64,000 nt of DNA from Typha latifolia (taxonomy: Eukaryota > Streptophyta > Magnoliopsida > Poales > Typhaceae), in contig CM034113.1 in NCBI GenBank assembly GCA_019914945.1, positions 7,854,850 through 7,918,849 on the forward strand. The letters run 5' to 3'. The position numbers and the translations under genes were made by a program. The stretch's first letter is position 1, and the number at the start of each line of letters is the position of its first letter. A model generated the notes under the pieces. The model was given only the letters and a program-made list of their open reading frames with translations, had not been told where the DNA came from and made no database searches. Below are positions 35,780 to 46,945 of the stretch, in pieces.

Positions 35780-38700
35780 TTAGGCCATGAACCTTCCAAT
35801 CAAGCTCTCAAAGGAAAAGAAGCTAGTCTTTACTGCATCACCAGAGTCTGCAGACTTGGCACCAGAAGGAAGCTTCTTCACATTGAGCATCACAGTTTGC
35901 CCAATCTCTCGACGCAGGGCCTCAATGGTCTTCATGTCCACTGGACTCCCCGCAGGATCACGCACATAGAACTGACTCATTGCTTGCTCTCCTACTGTTG
36001 ACACGTCGGCTCTCATGACCGACAAGCCATACTCCCGAAGAACTCTTGTCACGTCTGAGAGGAGACCCACTCTATCTCTACCACGGAGCTCTAAAGTCAA
36101 GCCCTGTCATTACTCCACCATCAAAACCAGAGACATATATACTTGGCAAATTTGAAAATTGCAGTGAACACTTTACTTCTAATTTCTTAGGAGACATACT
36201 ATATCGTAGGAATAATATTTCTGCAAACCATAATGGGCTTGTTTACTATCAACACAAGCAATCAGAGATTATTCAGAAGTCAGTACAACCAAAGATAAGA
36301 TAAGCTGAACAAGATACCATATGCGGTGTTCCTTATTTGTCCAAGCAAAGTAATAACAGAGAGGAAATCCACATAAACAAAAATTACAGCAGTTTATCTA
36401 CATACCCAATGCACCTTTCGTAGAATGATGTACAAACTCAGTCAATCAGCATATTCCAGTTTCAGGCATCAATAGAGATATCTATCACGTTATAACATTT
36501 TAATGTTCAGAGGTAATGCTCAATCTGCCCAAAATAACTTGCTCAAGTGCTTCTCAAAGATGAGAAGAGAGTTCATAATCTAATAACATAGTATAATGAC
36601 CAGACTGAAACAAAAAAAATTAACACTAAACATCAAGACTTGAGAAAATTATTTCTAGAAAGTAGAAACTAACTATTATCATCTGGTATTTGAGGTTATG
36701 CGGTCGGTCATTGATGACTGACTGCTTTAACAAGATTCAGGCAGACTCTTTTAGGATGTCAGTTCTTGCACTTACATGTTTCTTGCTATGTTGCTATCTT
36801 CTTCTTGTCCTTCAATAACCTTCAATAAAACTATTATGTTGCATATTTAATTTAAAGAAAACATAGACAAACATAATGGTTACTTATGTAACAAGCTGAT
36901 AGACATTACCAATAATCCGTTTGCATCTTCACCTTGTGATATTGGGAATTTTTTCACAACAGATACACAAACATCCTTTCCACTAAGTTAGCGCCTATTC
37001 ATTGTATACTCAAATTCTTGGATCTTATAATCGATAAATGAAATACAGTACGAAACACAAGACTCGTGTTTGCATCGTGGACACAAATAGTTTATACCAA
37101 TCCTGAAAAGACGAACTAATTTCTAGAGGTTTTTCACTGACCTCAGATGCTCTTCTTAGAATTGCAGCTTCAAGGCACTTAATCACCTTCTTTGTTTCAT
37201 CTCTAGATTCAATGGCACAGCCATCCTTACGACGTATATACAGCTCCTGCAGATATCAAATTTTGAGAAACACATTTTGCAGCAAGTAGCAAAACATAAC
37301 TGAATTGTACATGGATCATTTTGGTCATCATAGTTCCCAAATCTATTGACTCAACTTCTCAACTATGGCAAGAAATGTTATCCTTTTTGGAAAATGAAAC
37401 ATGTCGAACATAGGGAATCCACTTTTTTCCATTGTGGAATTTGAAGAGAGGAAACACAAACAAGGACAAACATTCAATCAAAAATACTTTCCATGAAAGG
37501 CTTCTCAGAAGTCAGTATTCAGCACGATGCACTAAGTACTTCAATATAAATTATTCAATGCAATCAAAATTATCGAAGAGAATTTGATTGGCAGACCCAA
37601 TATTACTAAGTTGTCTAATTTGCAGATCAAGGACAAAGTAGTACAGATGCCAACATGATATAATAATATAACCTTGAGTCTTTTTAAAAGCCATGAATGT
37701 ACCTGCAAACCATAGAAGCCATCAGATGAGATAGAGGCATGGAAGACTACATACTGCAAGTCAGTCAGCGTGCACACTATATCGAACAATAACTTGGATC
37801 GGTCTTTACACTTTATGTTCACCACAGAGTAACCTTTTTCGTCACAACGATCAATAGTTATGATAGGCTTTGGAGACATGTCATGCTTCCCTTCCTTTAC
37901 ACCGACATCGCTCTCATAATCCTTGTCGGCGAGCATCAACTGGTGGAGGCGACGATCCAGATGGGTGGATCCCAGCGAGAAGCTGGTTCGAGCACCCTTA
38001 GCATCACCACCATATCCACGTAAAACATTCCTAAGCTGCTCCTCCATTTTAGACAAACGAGCAGGGTCATCCACTGCTGCACTTGTAGCCTCATCATTGA
38101 CATAGACAACACACGCAACTCGCATCTTGTGAGTCCAGACCTCACAAGCGATTACATTGCAATGCAGATTTGCTAAGACAGCAAATACTTCAGAAAGAAG
38201 GCCTGGACGATCTGTTCCGGTGAGCTCAATAGCAGTGTGCTCACCAACTGAGTGCATTCCCACTGGTTTTCCAGGTGAAGAGTCTCCTTTGCGGTCTACA
38301 ATATTGCTCCCTGGGCCTAAAGCCTGAAAGGGGGATTAAACAAAAGGTTAGTGATTCACGTCAATAAAAGTGAAGGCTAAAGCCTGAGGGGAATGCTTCT
38401 TAAACTCCTCAGTCTGAATTGAGTGCATAAAATGCTACTTAGAAGCCTTATGCCCTTAATGAAACATCAAAGACACCAAATACTATCCACAAGTCATCAC
38501 TTCCTCAAACATATATCACCATTATTCAACAAAGCAGTCGATTGGACATACTACATATTATAAATTGAGAATACTATTACATAGTAAGATTATGTTGTAA
38601 AATAGTGGAAGATGCTGATAATCAATGCAGCTGAAGGAAATGTACCTTCTCAATATACTCGATGGTCTTCTGGTCAGTAATCTTCTTACCTTGCTGATCA

Positions 38701-39607
38701 GTCACATGAAAAACTGCATTCAGCCATAACACCAAAGCAAAGCATCAAAGTTAGTTAACCAAATCAAGGTTGATTTAAAGATCAGCATTGCGCTGAACTC
38801 TGGTTCTATCTTACCATCCATGAACCATTTGCCATCAGAAACTATGTAAGCTTTGGAGATGGCTAGGTCCAGGTCACTTAGTACCTGGACCACTTCTAAC
38901 AGTATCCCTTCCTTGTTCATGCTATCCACCTGGCCATCAAGGATAAAATAGTAGTCCCATCAAGCGTAAATCCAGATTCAGTAGATTTTTTTAACATTTA
39001 GGAATGTTATGATGAAAGAGAGATCTTTGAAGTCTGTTGAGCAAACAAAAAGAATCTTTCAGATAATAGTTAGATAGGGAAGAAAAATTGACACAGAACT
39101 GAGGTTCGAATTTGCTACAGTTAGCTTCAAATAGAACTTCTACCCTTCCCCAGATGCAGGTAATTGAACTTGCAATCATGATATTACCCCTAATAGCTGA
39201 GGCAAGATGATCACAAGCACCAGATATGAGTTCTTTTAAGTGATAGCCAAATTAAGATCAAGGAGGGCTTACCTTTATTAATGTACAGTCGTCAGAGGTT
39301 TCATTGTCTATACACACTCTGCAAGAACCAAGTTGTAAGGATCTTAGTGTCTACAACATAACTTTATGTGGTGATAAAAATCAAGAATACCAACAAAAGT
39401 GAAAGAGAATTCAATGGAATGTGGTCCAGCATTCTCAAAATTAATCTCCTATGACTAGAACAAGTAATAATTACCTCCAAAGTCCAAACATATACTTTAC
39501 TTTCAGTTATATTATATTCCCATCTTATGCAAGCACACAGAGATATACCTGGGGGGATTGATATTTTGATTGTAGTTATCATACTCGGGGTCAAAGTACG
39601 GCGACAT
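35780..39607 (-). CDS. ACT domain-containing protein, ACR3/ACR4-like
   Basis: A plant-specific protein of four ACT domains related to the regulatory part of bacterial GlnD; ACT folds bind amino acids. Exons on the minus strand: 39607-39549, 39318-39273, 38929-38815, 38713-38646, 38323-37703, 37246-37142, 36103-35780; 445 residues. The N-terminus [11 protein letters not shown] is typical of the family. ACT1 starts near residue 36 ([17 protein letters not shown]), ACT2 near 126 ([17 protein letters not shown]), ACT3 near 263 ([17 protein letters not shown]), ACT4 near 340 ([19 protein letters not shown]). An acceptor (cacag) lies about 20 nt before the ATG, so the 5' UTR is probably spliced. 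Length and motif order fit ACR3/ACR4; the paralogue number is not certain. Confidence 0.92.
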
Positions 39608-39812
39608 ATTCGGAAAGTCAACCCCTGTGCAAGAAATACATTAGCATACCTTAAAGCATTATAATTATCTGTTAAAAAAATAACATGAAATATTTTTTGG
39701 ATTAGCTAACAGACATGTAGTTATAAAACTAATAGTAACCAACGGTGGATCCAAAAGTAAGCATATGATATGATTCTGGCGTGCTAGGAAAGTATCCATA
39801 GGAATCCAAATT

Positions 39813-39820
39813 CCACGTGG
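39813..39820. promoter_or_regulatory. G-box CCACGTGG
   Basis: Palindromic core for bZIP and bHLH factors, about 200 bp upstream of the ACR start codon. It could lie in a leader intron. Confidence 0.45.
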
Positions 39821-39952
39821 ACATGACTGTGCGGTGATTAAAAATATTCGACGCCACTGTGGCCCCGATAGTATAGAAAGCTAAAAGGACTGGTGGTCGT
39901 CAAAAGTAGTAGTGGAGTGGTGCGATTAAAAAGTGTGCATTTTCATGAAAAG

Positions 39953-39962
39953 CACACGTGGC
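39953..39962. promoter_or_regulatory. G-box/ABRE-like ACACGTGGC
   Basis: Matches the ABRE core ACGTGGC, next to a CCAAT at about 39963. Confidence 0.45.
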
Positions 39963-40045
39963 CAATAACCATTGGCGGTCGCTGTACTTCCCTCGCTCTC
40001 CAATGGATGGGGCGGAACACGGACAACTAGTCCGCATAGATATGA

Positions 40046-40123
40046 TTATGCGGTGCGGGGGAAGACGGCGTGAGGAGAAGTGGTGACTTCCGTGTCGGAA
40101 GCCACTGAGGCAGACAAAGACAT
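40046..40123 (-). other. Possible upstream ORF in the ACR leader
   Basis: A 25-residue frame beginning MSLSASVASDTEV. It lies in a GC-richer segment likely to be transcribed as the ACR 5' leader. The same frame is open without ATG back to 40468. Expression is not shown. Confidence 0.2.
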
Positions 40124-41239
40124 CGAGATTAGCACGGGAGCCGTGCGATAGAGATCGTACGGGTGGGAATCGCCTCCAAGACAACTTGCTACTACGATAG
40201 GAGGAGAGCCAGCGGAGGAAAGAGGAGAGCAAAAGGAGAGCCGGAAATGAACCGCTTCTTTCCCAAACCAAGAAGAAGGGAGGGGAATCCGTAGCAAAAA
40301 ACCGACGGGATCGAGATTCAATTCATCTATCTCACAGATTCTTTCCGAAAACCGCCAAGATTTCTTCTTGGTCGGCAAATGACTAACTCTCTCTCCTCTC
40401 CTCTCCTCTCTTAAACGCACACACACACATTCTATCGAACAGACAGCGCTCAAGAGGAATCCTTCCAAGAAACCGGCGAGAACGAAAAATCACAGCAGTC
40501 CTGAAATCAAGATGTCCAAGATCAAATGGGGATACGACGAGTACCTCCTCTCCCGTCTCGTTCTCCTCCTGTCTGCCACGCTGGTACTCAATATAGAAGG
40601 AGACTTCTAGAGAATTGGGGAAGCCCAGATAGGGATGAGACGAGTACCTCTTTTTTTCTTTCTTTCTTCCTTCTATCTCTTCTTCTTTCTCCTCCTCCTA
40701 TAGAGGATTTGGGGGAATGGTGGTATCTTTCGACGTCGGAAGAGCACTTGCACTACTCTTATCTATCTCTCTCTTCTCTCTAATGCACATTCTATCGAAC
40801 AAGTGGGATGCCACAAAATAATATACTGATATAGTCTAAATAAATCACCTATTTATACACGAAGATATTTTTTGAGGAGGAGGAAACGACGCGAGGCGCT
40901 TAGCGAGGGGCCGTGATGCTACCAGCCATGTTTGACGGCTCAGATGACTGGCCGGATAGAAAGATAATTTTGCACTTAAAACCCTACATTAGTTTAATAT
41001 TAGTGTCAAACATAGGGTGTCAAATGTAAATGTCTTAGAGAAAAGAACATTATTATATGTATAACGGATGGCTGCGCTACTTCGACATGGGGTCCTACCG
41101 TGTGGCCAACGTGCGACGAGATGGACGGCCGATGCTTGCCTTTTGATACGACCCGGGACGAGAAAATCGCCGTATAATGCATCATGTTAGGCATAGGACC
41201 GACAGGATGTGGAATGACGATAATACCCTCATGGTGTAT

Positions 41240-41299
41240 CACGTGAGTTGGTGGGAGGTGGTAGTCAGATGGAACCGACGATAGCCCGAGCGCCACGTG
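41240..41299. promoter_or_regulatory. Pair of CACGTG motifs
   Basis: CACGTG at 41240-41245 and 41294-41299, 54 bp apart, about 0.65 kb before the HAL2-like start. Confidence 0.4.
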
Positions 41300-41519
41300 A
41301 GAAACATAATGCCCATCAGTTAGTACCCAATCATTAGGGTTAAATAATTTGTTATCCTGGTTAGAAATTTTTACTCGAATTTGTTAGGATCCTAACTAAA
41401 GCAGCAAATTAGATATATGTTAAATCATTATACCAACAAATTGTAATAGAATTAGTAGGTACAGTTTTCTATGACCAATGATGTTATGAGTTTAACTTCA
41501 ACTCTAAATAATATTGTGG

Positions 41520-41790
41520 AAAAATTATTTGGTAGTTTAGTAGCTTGGTTTGATTCGGTTGATGGCTCAACAGTGTGGTTAGCTTGGAGGAATAACTCTG
41601 CAGCACATCAGCTTAAAGCAGGTCTCGATGACGTTTAGTTCAGAGCAATTGTTCGACGACACATATGGCTTGAAGCCTAGACTAGATAGCTAAAAGCTCG
41701 GTGGGGCCTAAGTGCCTCTGTATCTAAGGAGAGTTGGTCATTTGTCCCGCCTATATCTAGTCTTCAGACTCATAAATAATAATAATAAAA
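41520..41790 (+). repeat. Dispersed repeat, copy 1
   Basis: Shares ordered blocks with 53095-53330, for example TAGCTAAAAG followed by CTAA(G/A)TGC(C/A)TCTGTATC, then a CCTATAT block and a TAAT-rich end. Diverged, same orientation; no coding capacity seen. Confidence 0.55.
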
Positions 41791-41875
41791 AGCTACACTC
41801 ATTGTGATTAATCCTTACCGTTAAAAGGGTGGCATACTAACCTCCCAAATCTCGAGGCAAAAGGAGGTGGAGATG

Positions 41876-41881
41876 CACGTG
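41876..41881. promoter_or_regulatory. CACGTG close to the HAL2-like start
   Basis: Lies 53 bp before the ATG at 41934. Confidence 0.4.
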
Positions 41882-41933
41882 CGGTAAGGGTGGGTACAGA
41901 TGTTAGCGCGACCCTAAACTACCCCCAAGCCAA

Positions 41934-44900
41934 ATGGCAACTCGAGCGAGCCTCACCGCCCTCTCCTCAATTAACAACCCATGGCCACTTCCCTCACTCT
42001 ACTACACTACCAAACCCTATCGCCTCCTCTTCTCTTGCCGATCCATCTCCTCCTCCCCTCGCCTCCGCTCTCGTAGGTCTCCCTCTCCGGTGGCTTCCAT
42101 GCCTTCTTACGACAAGGAGCTCGCCGCCGCCAAGAAGGCGGCCTCTCTCGCCGCTCGTCTCTGCCGGGTTGGCCTCTGTACTAATTCTTCCATTTGGTTA
42201 AGTTGTGCGGATGGAGTACGCTTTTCTTGAGAGAAAGATGAGATTTTTGAAGAGTACCAGGGGGTGATGTTGAGTTTATGCCGAATTTTACTCTTTTTTC
42301 CTCTTTTCGTCATGTTTTTTTTTTTTTGGTTGCTTAAAAATTTAGAGATTAGAATTTTCCTGCTATGGTGATTTTGTAGGATTTGGGGCTAACCTGATCG
42401 AAGACAATGGAATGATTTATGAAGAACAATACACTAGATTAAGTTAATGTCTATGGTCCCAATAGGTGCAGTAATGTTATCTTTCAAGCTTCCACCAATT
42501 AGGATTGGAATACTGGCTGCATTTTTATAGACATGCAAAACCACTTTAATTAGTTTTAAAGTTGAACTACAACTTCCTAGTGAAAACTATATTGCAGGTT
42601 CGATCCTGTGAAGGAAACAGTACTGCTGCTCTAATTCTGTTTCTTTCTGCTTAAATAGATGATATTATGCATTTAGTTGCTCGTTCAAGATCATGGAACC
42701 GTATTTTATTTTAATTATTAATTTTCCAGATTGTACAAAAGGAACTTGGGCAGTCAGATGTTCAATCGAAAGCTGATAAAAGTCCTGTCACAGTAGCTGA
42801 TTATGGTATCAACTAAACACTACATTTAGGTTTTTTCAATTGAGCTTTTATTCATGCATGATGGTACTTCCTCTTGTTGATTGAAGAAAAACATTTAGTC
42901 AATAGAAAGAAGTAATGGTTTTAAGGAGGAGAACAGTTCATAGGGCCTATTATGCTTGGCAGTGATCTTATAAACTACAGTTCGGATCTGTCTGATGATC
43001 TCCCTATTTGGGTGGGATTATTGCTGAATTTTACCTCCTAAATAGCTTATTATCAGAGGAAACCCTCACTTTCCATTCCTTCTCCTAAATCTGCAGGTTC
43101 ACAAGCATTAGTAAGCCTTGTTTTGAACTTGGAACTTTCTTCTGCATCCTTTTCTTTGGTGGCTGAGGAGGTAATGTGGACTGGATTATAAATTCTTTTG
43201 TCTGATATGTGTTGGAAAAGTTACCTGGCATGTACACCTATAGGATTCAGGGGACTTACGGAAAGATGGAGCCCAAGAAACATTGAAGCGCATAACCAAC
43301 CTAGTAAATGATACTCTTTCTACCGATGGTACGTACAATATCGTGGTATCCGAAGAAGCTGTTCTTGCTGCTATTGATAGTGGCAAATCTGAAGGGGGCC
43401 CTTCTGGCCAACATTGGGTATTGGATCCTATAGATGGAACTAAAGGGTGAGTGCGGTGATTCAAGTTTGGAACTTTTATCTTACTATTTTCAATGCTTCA
43501 CTCTCAATGACATATCAGCCATCTCTATCATGCACTGATGGTCAGGCTTTGTTCATAGTGCATAGAAATCAACTTTACATGGTTCAGGTAGGAGTGTCTT
43601 TTGTGGGTGTGAGTCAGATCCTTGTGATTTAGCAAACCCTTACAACATTAGCTATTTACTATATGTTAATGATGAATGCTCAGTTTGCAATTTTTTCAGC
43701 TGAACCCAAGTACTTGGGACATAAGGCTATGGAGTACCTGATCAAGATTATTTCTCTCTTTTGTGCTGTTAGTTATTGATCACTGATGCATAGGATAACC
43801 TAGATGTTCTGTTGCTGATCTTCCATATCAACCAACTTTTCTTTTGTAGTCTGTCTTCATGTATGGTATTCAATTCAGGTTCCTAAGAGGAGATCAATAT
43901 GCAATTGCATTGGCATTGCTTGATGAGGGGAGAGTAGTGTTAGGTGTCTTGGCATGTCCAAATCTTCCTCTTATGCCAATTCACAGTGTTGATGAGCAAT
44001 ATCATGAAAACCCGATCGGTTGCCTTTTCTCTGCTAAAATTGGTGATGGAGCAGAAATGCAATTGCTGAATGGCTCTTCACCAACAAAGGTTGATCCTCT
44101 GATTCCTGTTCTTATGACCCAAGCTTTTTTCCTTCCTTTTTTTCTGATTTACTCGGCTTTCTTCAGATTCATGTCAGTTCCAATGAGAATCCAGCAGATG
44201 CTTCATTTTTTGAATCTTTTGAGGCAGCACATTCACTGCATGATTTATCCAGAGCTATAGCAGAGGTATGGGTAAATGGCTCATCTTTGTCTTCCATTCT
44301 TGAGAGATATGCAAAGTCCTGAGTTGGATATATTCTTTGTTTCCGAGTAGAAACTTGGTGTCCAGGCACCCCCTGTCAGAATTGATAGTCAGGCAAAATA
44401 TGGTGCCCTGGCCCGAGGAGATGGTGCCATATACTTGCGCCTCCCACATAAAGGTTACCGCGAGAAGATATGGGATCATGCAGCTGGTTGTATTGTTGTC
44501 ACTGGTATGCATATATGAATTTCTTGGTTTCCTTTTTTGTTATAGATAAATGATAATTTAATGATGTCTGGTTAAAGCGGTGCCATCGGGATTTTAATTT
44601 AGATACACTCATCCAATTTGAGTCTCTTTAACCATTTGAGCACTATCCAATCATCCCTTTAACCTTTTGAGCACTATCCAACATCAAAATTCAGATAAAA
44701 GTAAGCAAAAAGTTGCCCACATTTTTCTTCTTTTAACCACTTGCTCCATTCATGATGTTCTGCAGAAGCTGGTGGCCTAGTGACAGATGCTGCAGGAAAT
44801 AATCTGGACTTCTCAAAGGGGAGGTTCCTTGATCTCGACACAGGCATTATTGTGACAAATAGGGCTTTAATGCCATCACTGCTAAATGCAGTTCAAGAAG

Positions 44901-44938
44901 CTATACGGGAGAAAAACCAGGCTGCTTCCCTCTTGTAA
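41934..44938 (+). CDS. AHL: PAP phosphatase, HAL2-like (3'(2'),5'-bisphosphate nucleotidase)
   Basis: A lithium-sensitive-type phosphatase that would hydrolyse 3'-phosphoadenosine 5'-phosphate to AMP, removing a by-product of sulfation. Eight exons: 41934-42167, 42730-42805, 43097-43170, 43244-43446, 43879-44089, 44167-44265, 44351-44504, 44766-44938; 407 residues. About 55 N-terminal residues rich in Ser and Arg, before MPSYDKELAAAKKAA, look like an organelle targeting peptide. Metal sites: VAEED (127-131), WVLDPIDGTKGFLRGDQYA (near 190-208) and EKIWDHAAG with TEAGG. The wording throughout matches Arabidopsis HAL2-like (AHL) better than SAL1. The C-terminus ends at ASLL. Family call firm; organelle inferred. 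Confidence 0.94.
44627..44688. repeat. 31-bp tandem duplication in HAL2-like intron 7
   Basis: TTTAACC(A/T)TTTGAGCACTATCCAA occurs twice, starting at 44627 and 44658. Confidence 0.9.
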
Positions 44939-45370
44939 TCCTTTTCTATGATGGATGTCATTTATCGTTTTGTATGGAACTAACTGTCTGGTTTTTACCA
45001 GCTAAAGTGTGATAAATTTGAAACTAATGGATCTGAATACTTTTTAACCATAGAGTCTGCTGGATTTGGGACAACATCAAAAGGTTAGCAGTTCAAATGA
45101 GTCAGAAAAATTATCAAAGATTAATTTGATTCTACATACATAACATGCACTTATAACAGGAGATGCCTCCACCCGCAAATGGAAGAAAAAATATATATAA
45201 CTCTCCACAAAAAGTGTAGATTGAAATTGGACGAAGCACCCAATTGTTCAGATTATTGCAAAAAAAAAAATCCACGAGTGCTGGGTAAACAAATCTACCA
45301 ACTTGAAGAATAGGACACTGGCAGGTCTGAAGATGAGTAAAGTGGAAGCAAGTCACTTGCTAGTAATTTA
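44939..45370. other. Convergent spacer between the HAL2-like and PSMG4 genes
   Basis: A 432-bp region for two 3' UTRs; nothing else is seen. Confidence 0.75.
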
Positions 45371-46945
45371 TCATGATCCTGAGGAAGTACTGGTCGATCC
45401 CTCAAGTTTGTGTCTGATGTAACCTAAAATTCTCAACTTCTCTATCAGTTTCCTTTCTGCAGCTGCCTGAAACGCAAGCCACAAAATAAGATGATCAAAA
45501 TTGCCACTTATTTGAGCACTTAAGCCAAAGGGTAACCAACTGCATACAAATGTGAGATTCAGAAATACTACCTCAAGCATGGGGCTGTCTTTAGGAATAT
45601 TGCATGCCAGAACTATATTAAGACCTGTCTTTAGAACTGGAAGAAAATAATAAATCGTTATCGTTGGCCGTCAAAGAGGTAACTTATGTAGCTACAATCA
45701 TATACCTAAACGCCGAGCAATGGACGAGCCAGTATTATCAGCACTTCCTCCTAGTATGGGAGTAACGCCCACTGTATTGTTCTGCAAATAATCCAACGAG
45801 AGAAAAATAAGGTCAAAATTTCAGGTAATCTAACTGCACTGGCATTAGTTTGTCAACATTTCACTACCGGTCGAGTTGTTGCAGCGGCATATAAATGGCC
45901 AAACTTTGCAGTGTTGCATCCAACCCATACATATATCTGTACCAATTAATCAGCAGTAAGAAGATCATTAAGCAAGCATTGGAATTTTGAAAATTCAGGA
46001 GAAAAGAAGCTTGCCAAAAGAAACATGATTCATTAAGCCTTCCTACAAGAAAGGTTCACATCTATCCAAGATTCAAAACTCAACGACCTACCTCTTTAAA
46101 GTTCAACAGAAACCCAAAGCACATAATAATAAGCTTGATTTGATGGTAAACACTACCAACACAAAAGATAGCATGAGAAGGTGAACCACTGCACAAGTTG
46201 CTTATAAAATAGCAACTCAATGCACTTGTTTGATTCAGCAGTGCTAAAATTGGTTTTGAACAATTCCTTTGTTTTGGCCTACACAGAATAACACTCTAGG
46301 TCTGTCGCTGTTGAACTATAATATGCCTCATCTACTCCTATGGATCCATAGAAAAATATTCTACCAAACATACTGCAATTTATGCAGCTCTACCTGCTCA
46401 ATGGTGAACTTAAATCAGATTTCCTCAACTAGAACATGCTGACTTGATGCTTAGTTTAGTGGTACAAATTTGACCCCTATGGAACAAGCTTTAATATGTA
46501 ACAAAAGAATGAGCTGAATTATAGCATATTTCTTCCTTTTCCACTGTATAGTCATTTCCACCATCTATTCCGCTCACCATATAGATCAATCTATTGCAGA
46601 AGATTCATCACCCAAATATTAAATGGTGCAACCAATAAAATATCACAGCAGATTAATCAACAAAATCAAGCAATATTAGGAAAAAAAACACTTCAGCGGA
46701 AGCCCACATGATGATTAGATCGTTGCACAGAAACCACACCGTGTGCTTGAACGATCTTTTACCTGCTTCACCAACTTTATGATCTGAAAATGAAGTGTGA
46801 CATCATGTAAATCCTCCGTGAAACATGTGATATGTACATCGCCATCCAATGATTGATTCTCCAGCATTTTACTTTCACCATTTGATTGCGGTTCTGCACC
46901 TATACCCAGCTCTGAAATTCTTTCATCCAACTCTTTTGATGCCAT
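45371..46945 (-). CDS. PSMG4: Proteasome assembly chaperone 4
   Basis: A small chaperone that, in its family, pairs with chaperone 3 and guides assembly of the 20S alpha ring. Exons on the minus strand: 46945-46763, 45936-45868, 45781-45706, 45636-45572, 45466-45371; 162 residues. Core motifs: LHFQIIKLVKQIYVWVG, TPILGGSADNTGSSIARRL, TGLNIVLACNIPKDSPMLE and AAAERKLIEKLRILGY, which parallel the animal protein's HFH-LWVG, LLG-SDTTS and AQRL blocks. The plant protein has a longer acidic N-terminus. The ATG at 46945 comes 19 nt after a splice acceptor (tttccag), so the leader is spliced; a donor (aaag|gtcttt) near 47559 may be its partner. Intron 1 of the coding part is over 800 nt. Confidence 0.87.

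Larger units (their letters stand above)
39608..41933. other. Divergent promoter region, ACR gene (-) and HAL2-like gene (+)
   Basis: A 2.3-kb region shared by two divergent genes. It contains a GC-richer block at about 39900-40560, likely the 5' leader of the ACR gene and open in one minus-strand frame; five CACGTG palindromes; a repeated 16-mer; and a dispersed repeat copy at about 41520-41790. No separate gene is supported. Confidence 0.6.

Noticed and set aside
40526..40783. 85-codon plus-strand frame in the ACR/HAL2-like intergenic region
   Set aside because: CT-rich leader-like sequence; Ser/Leu/Phe-rich with no motif.
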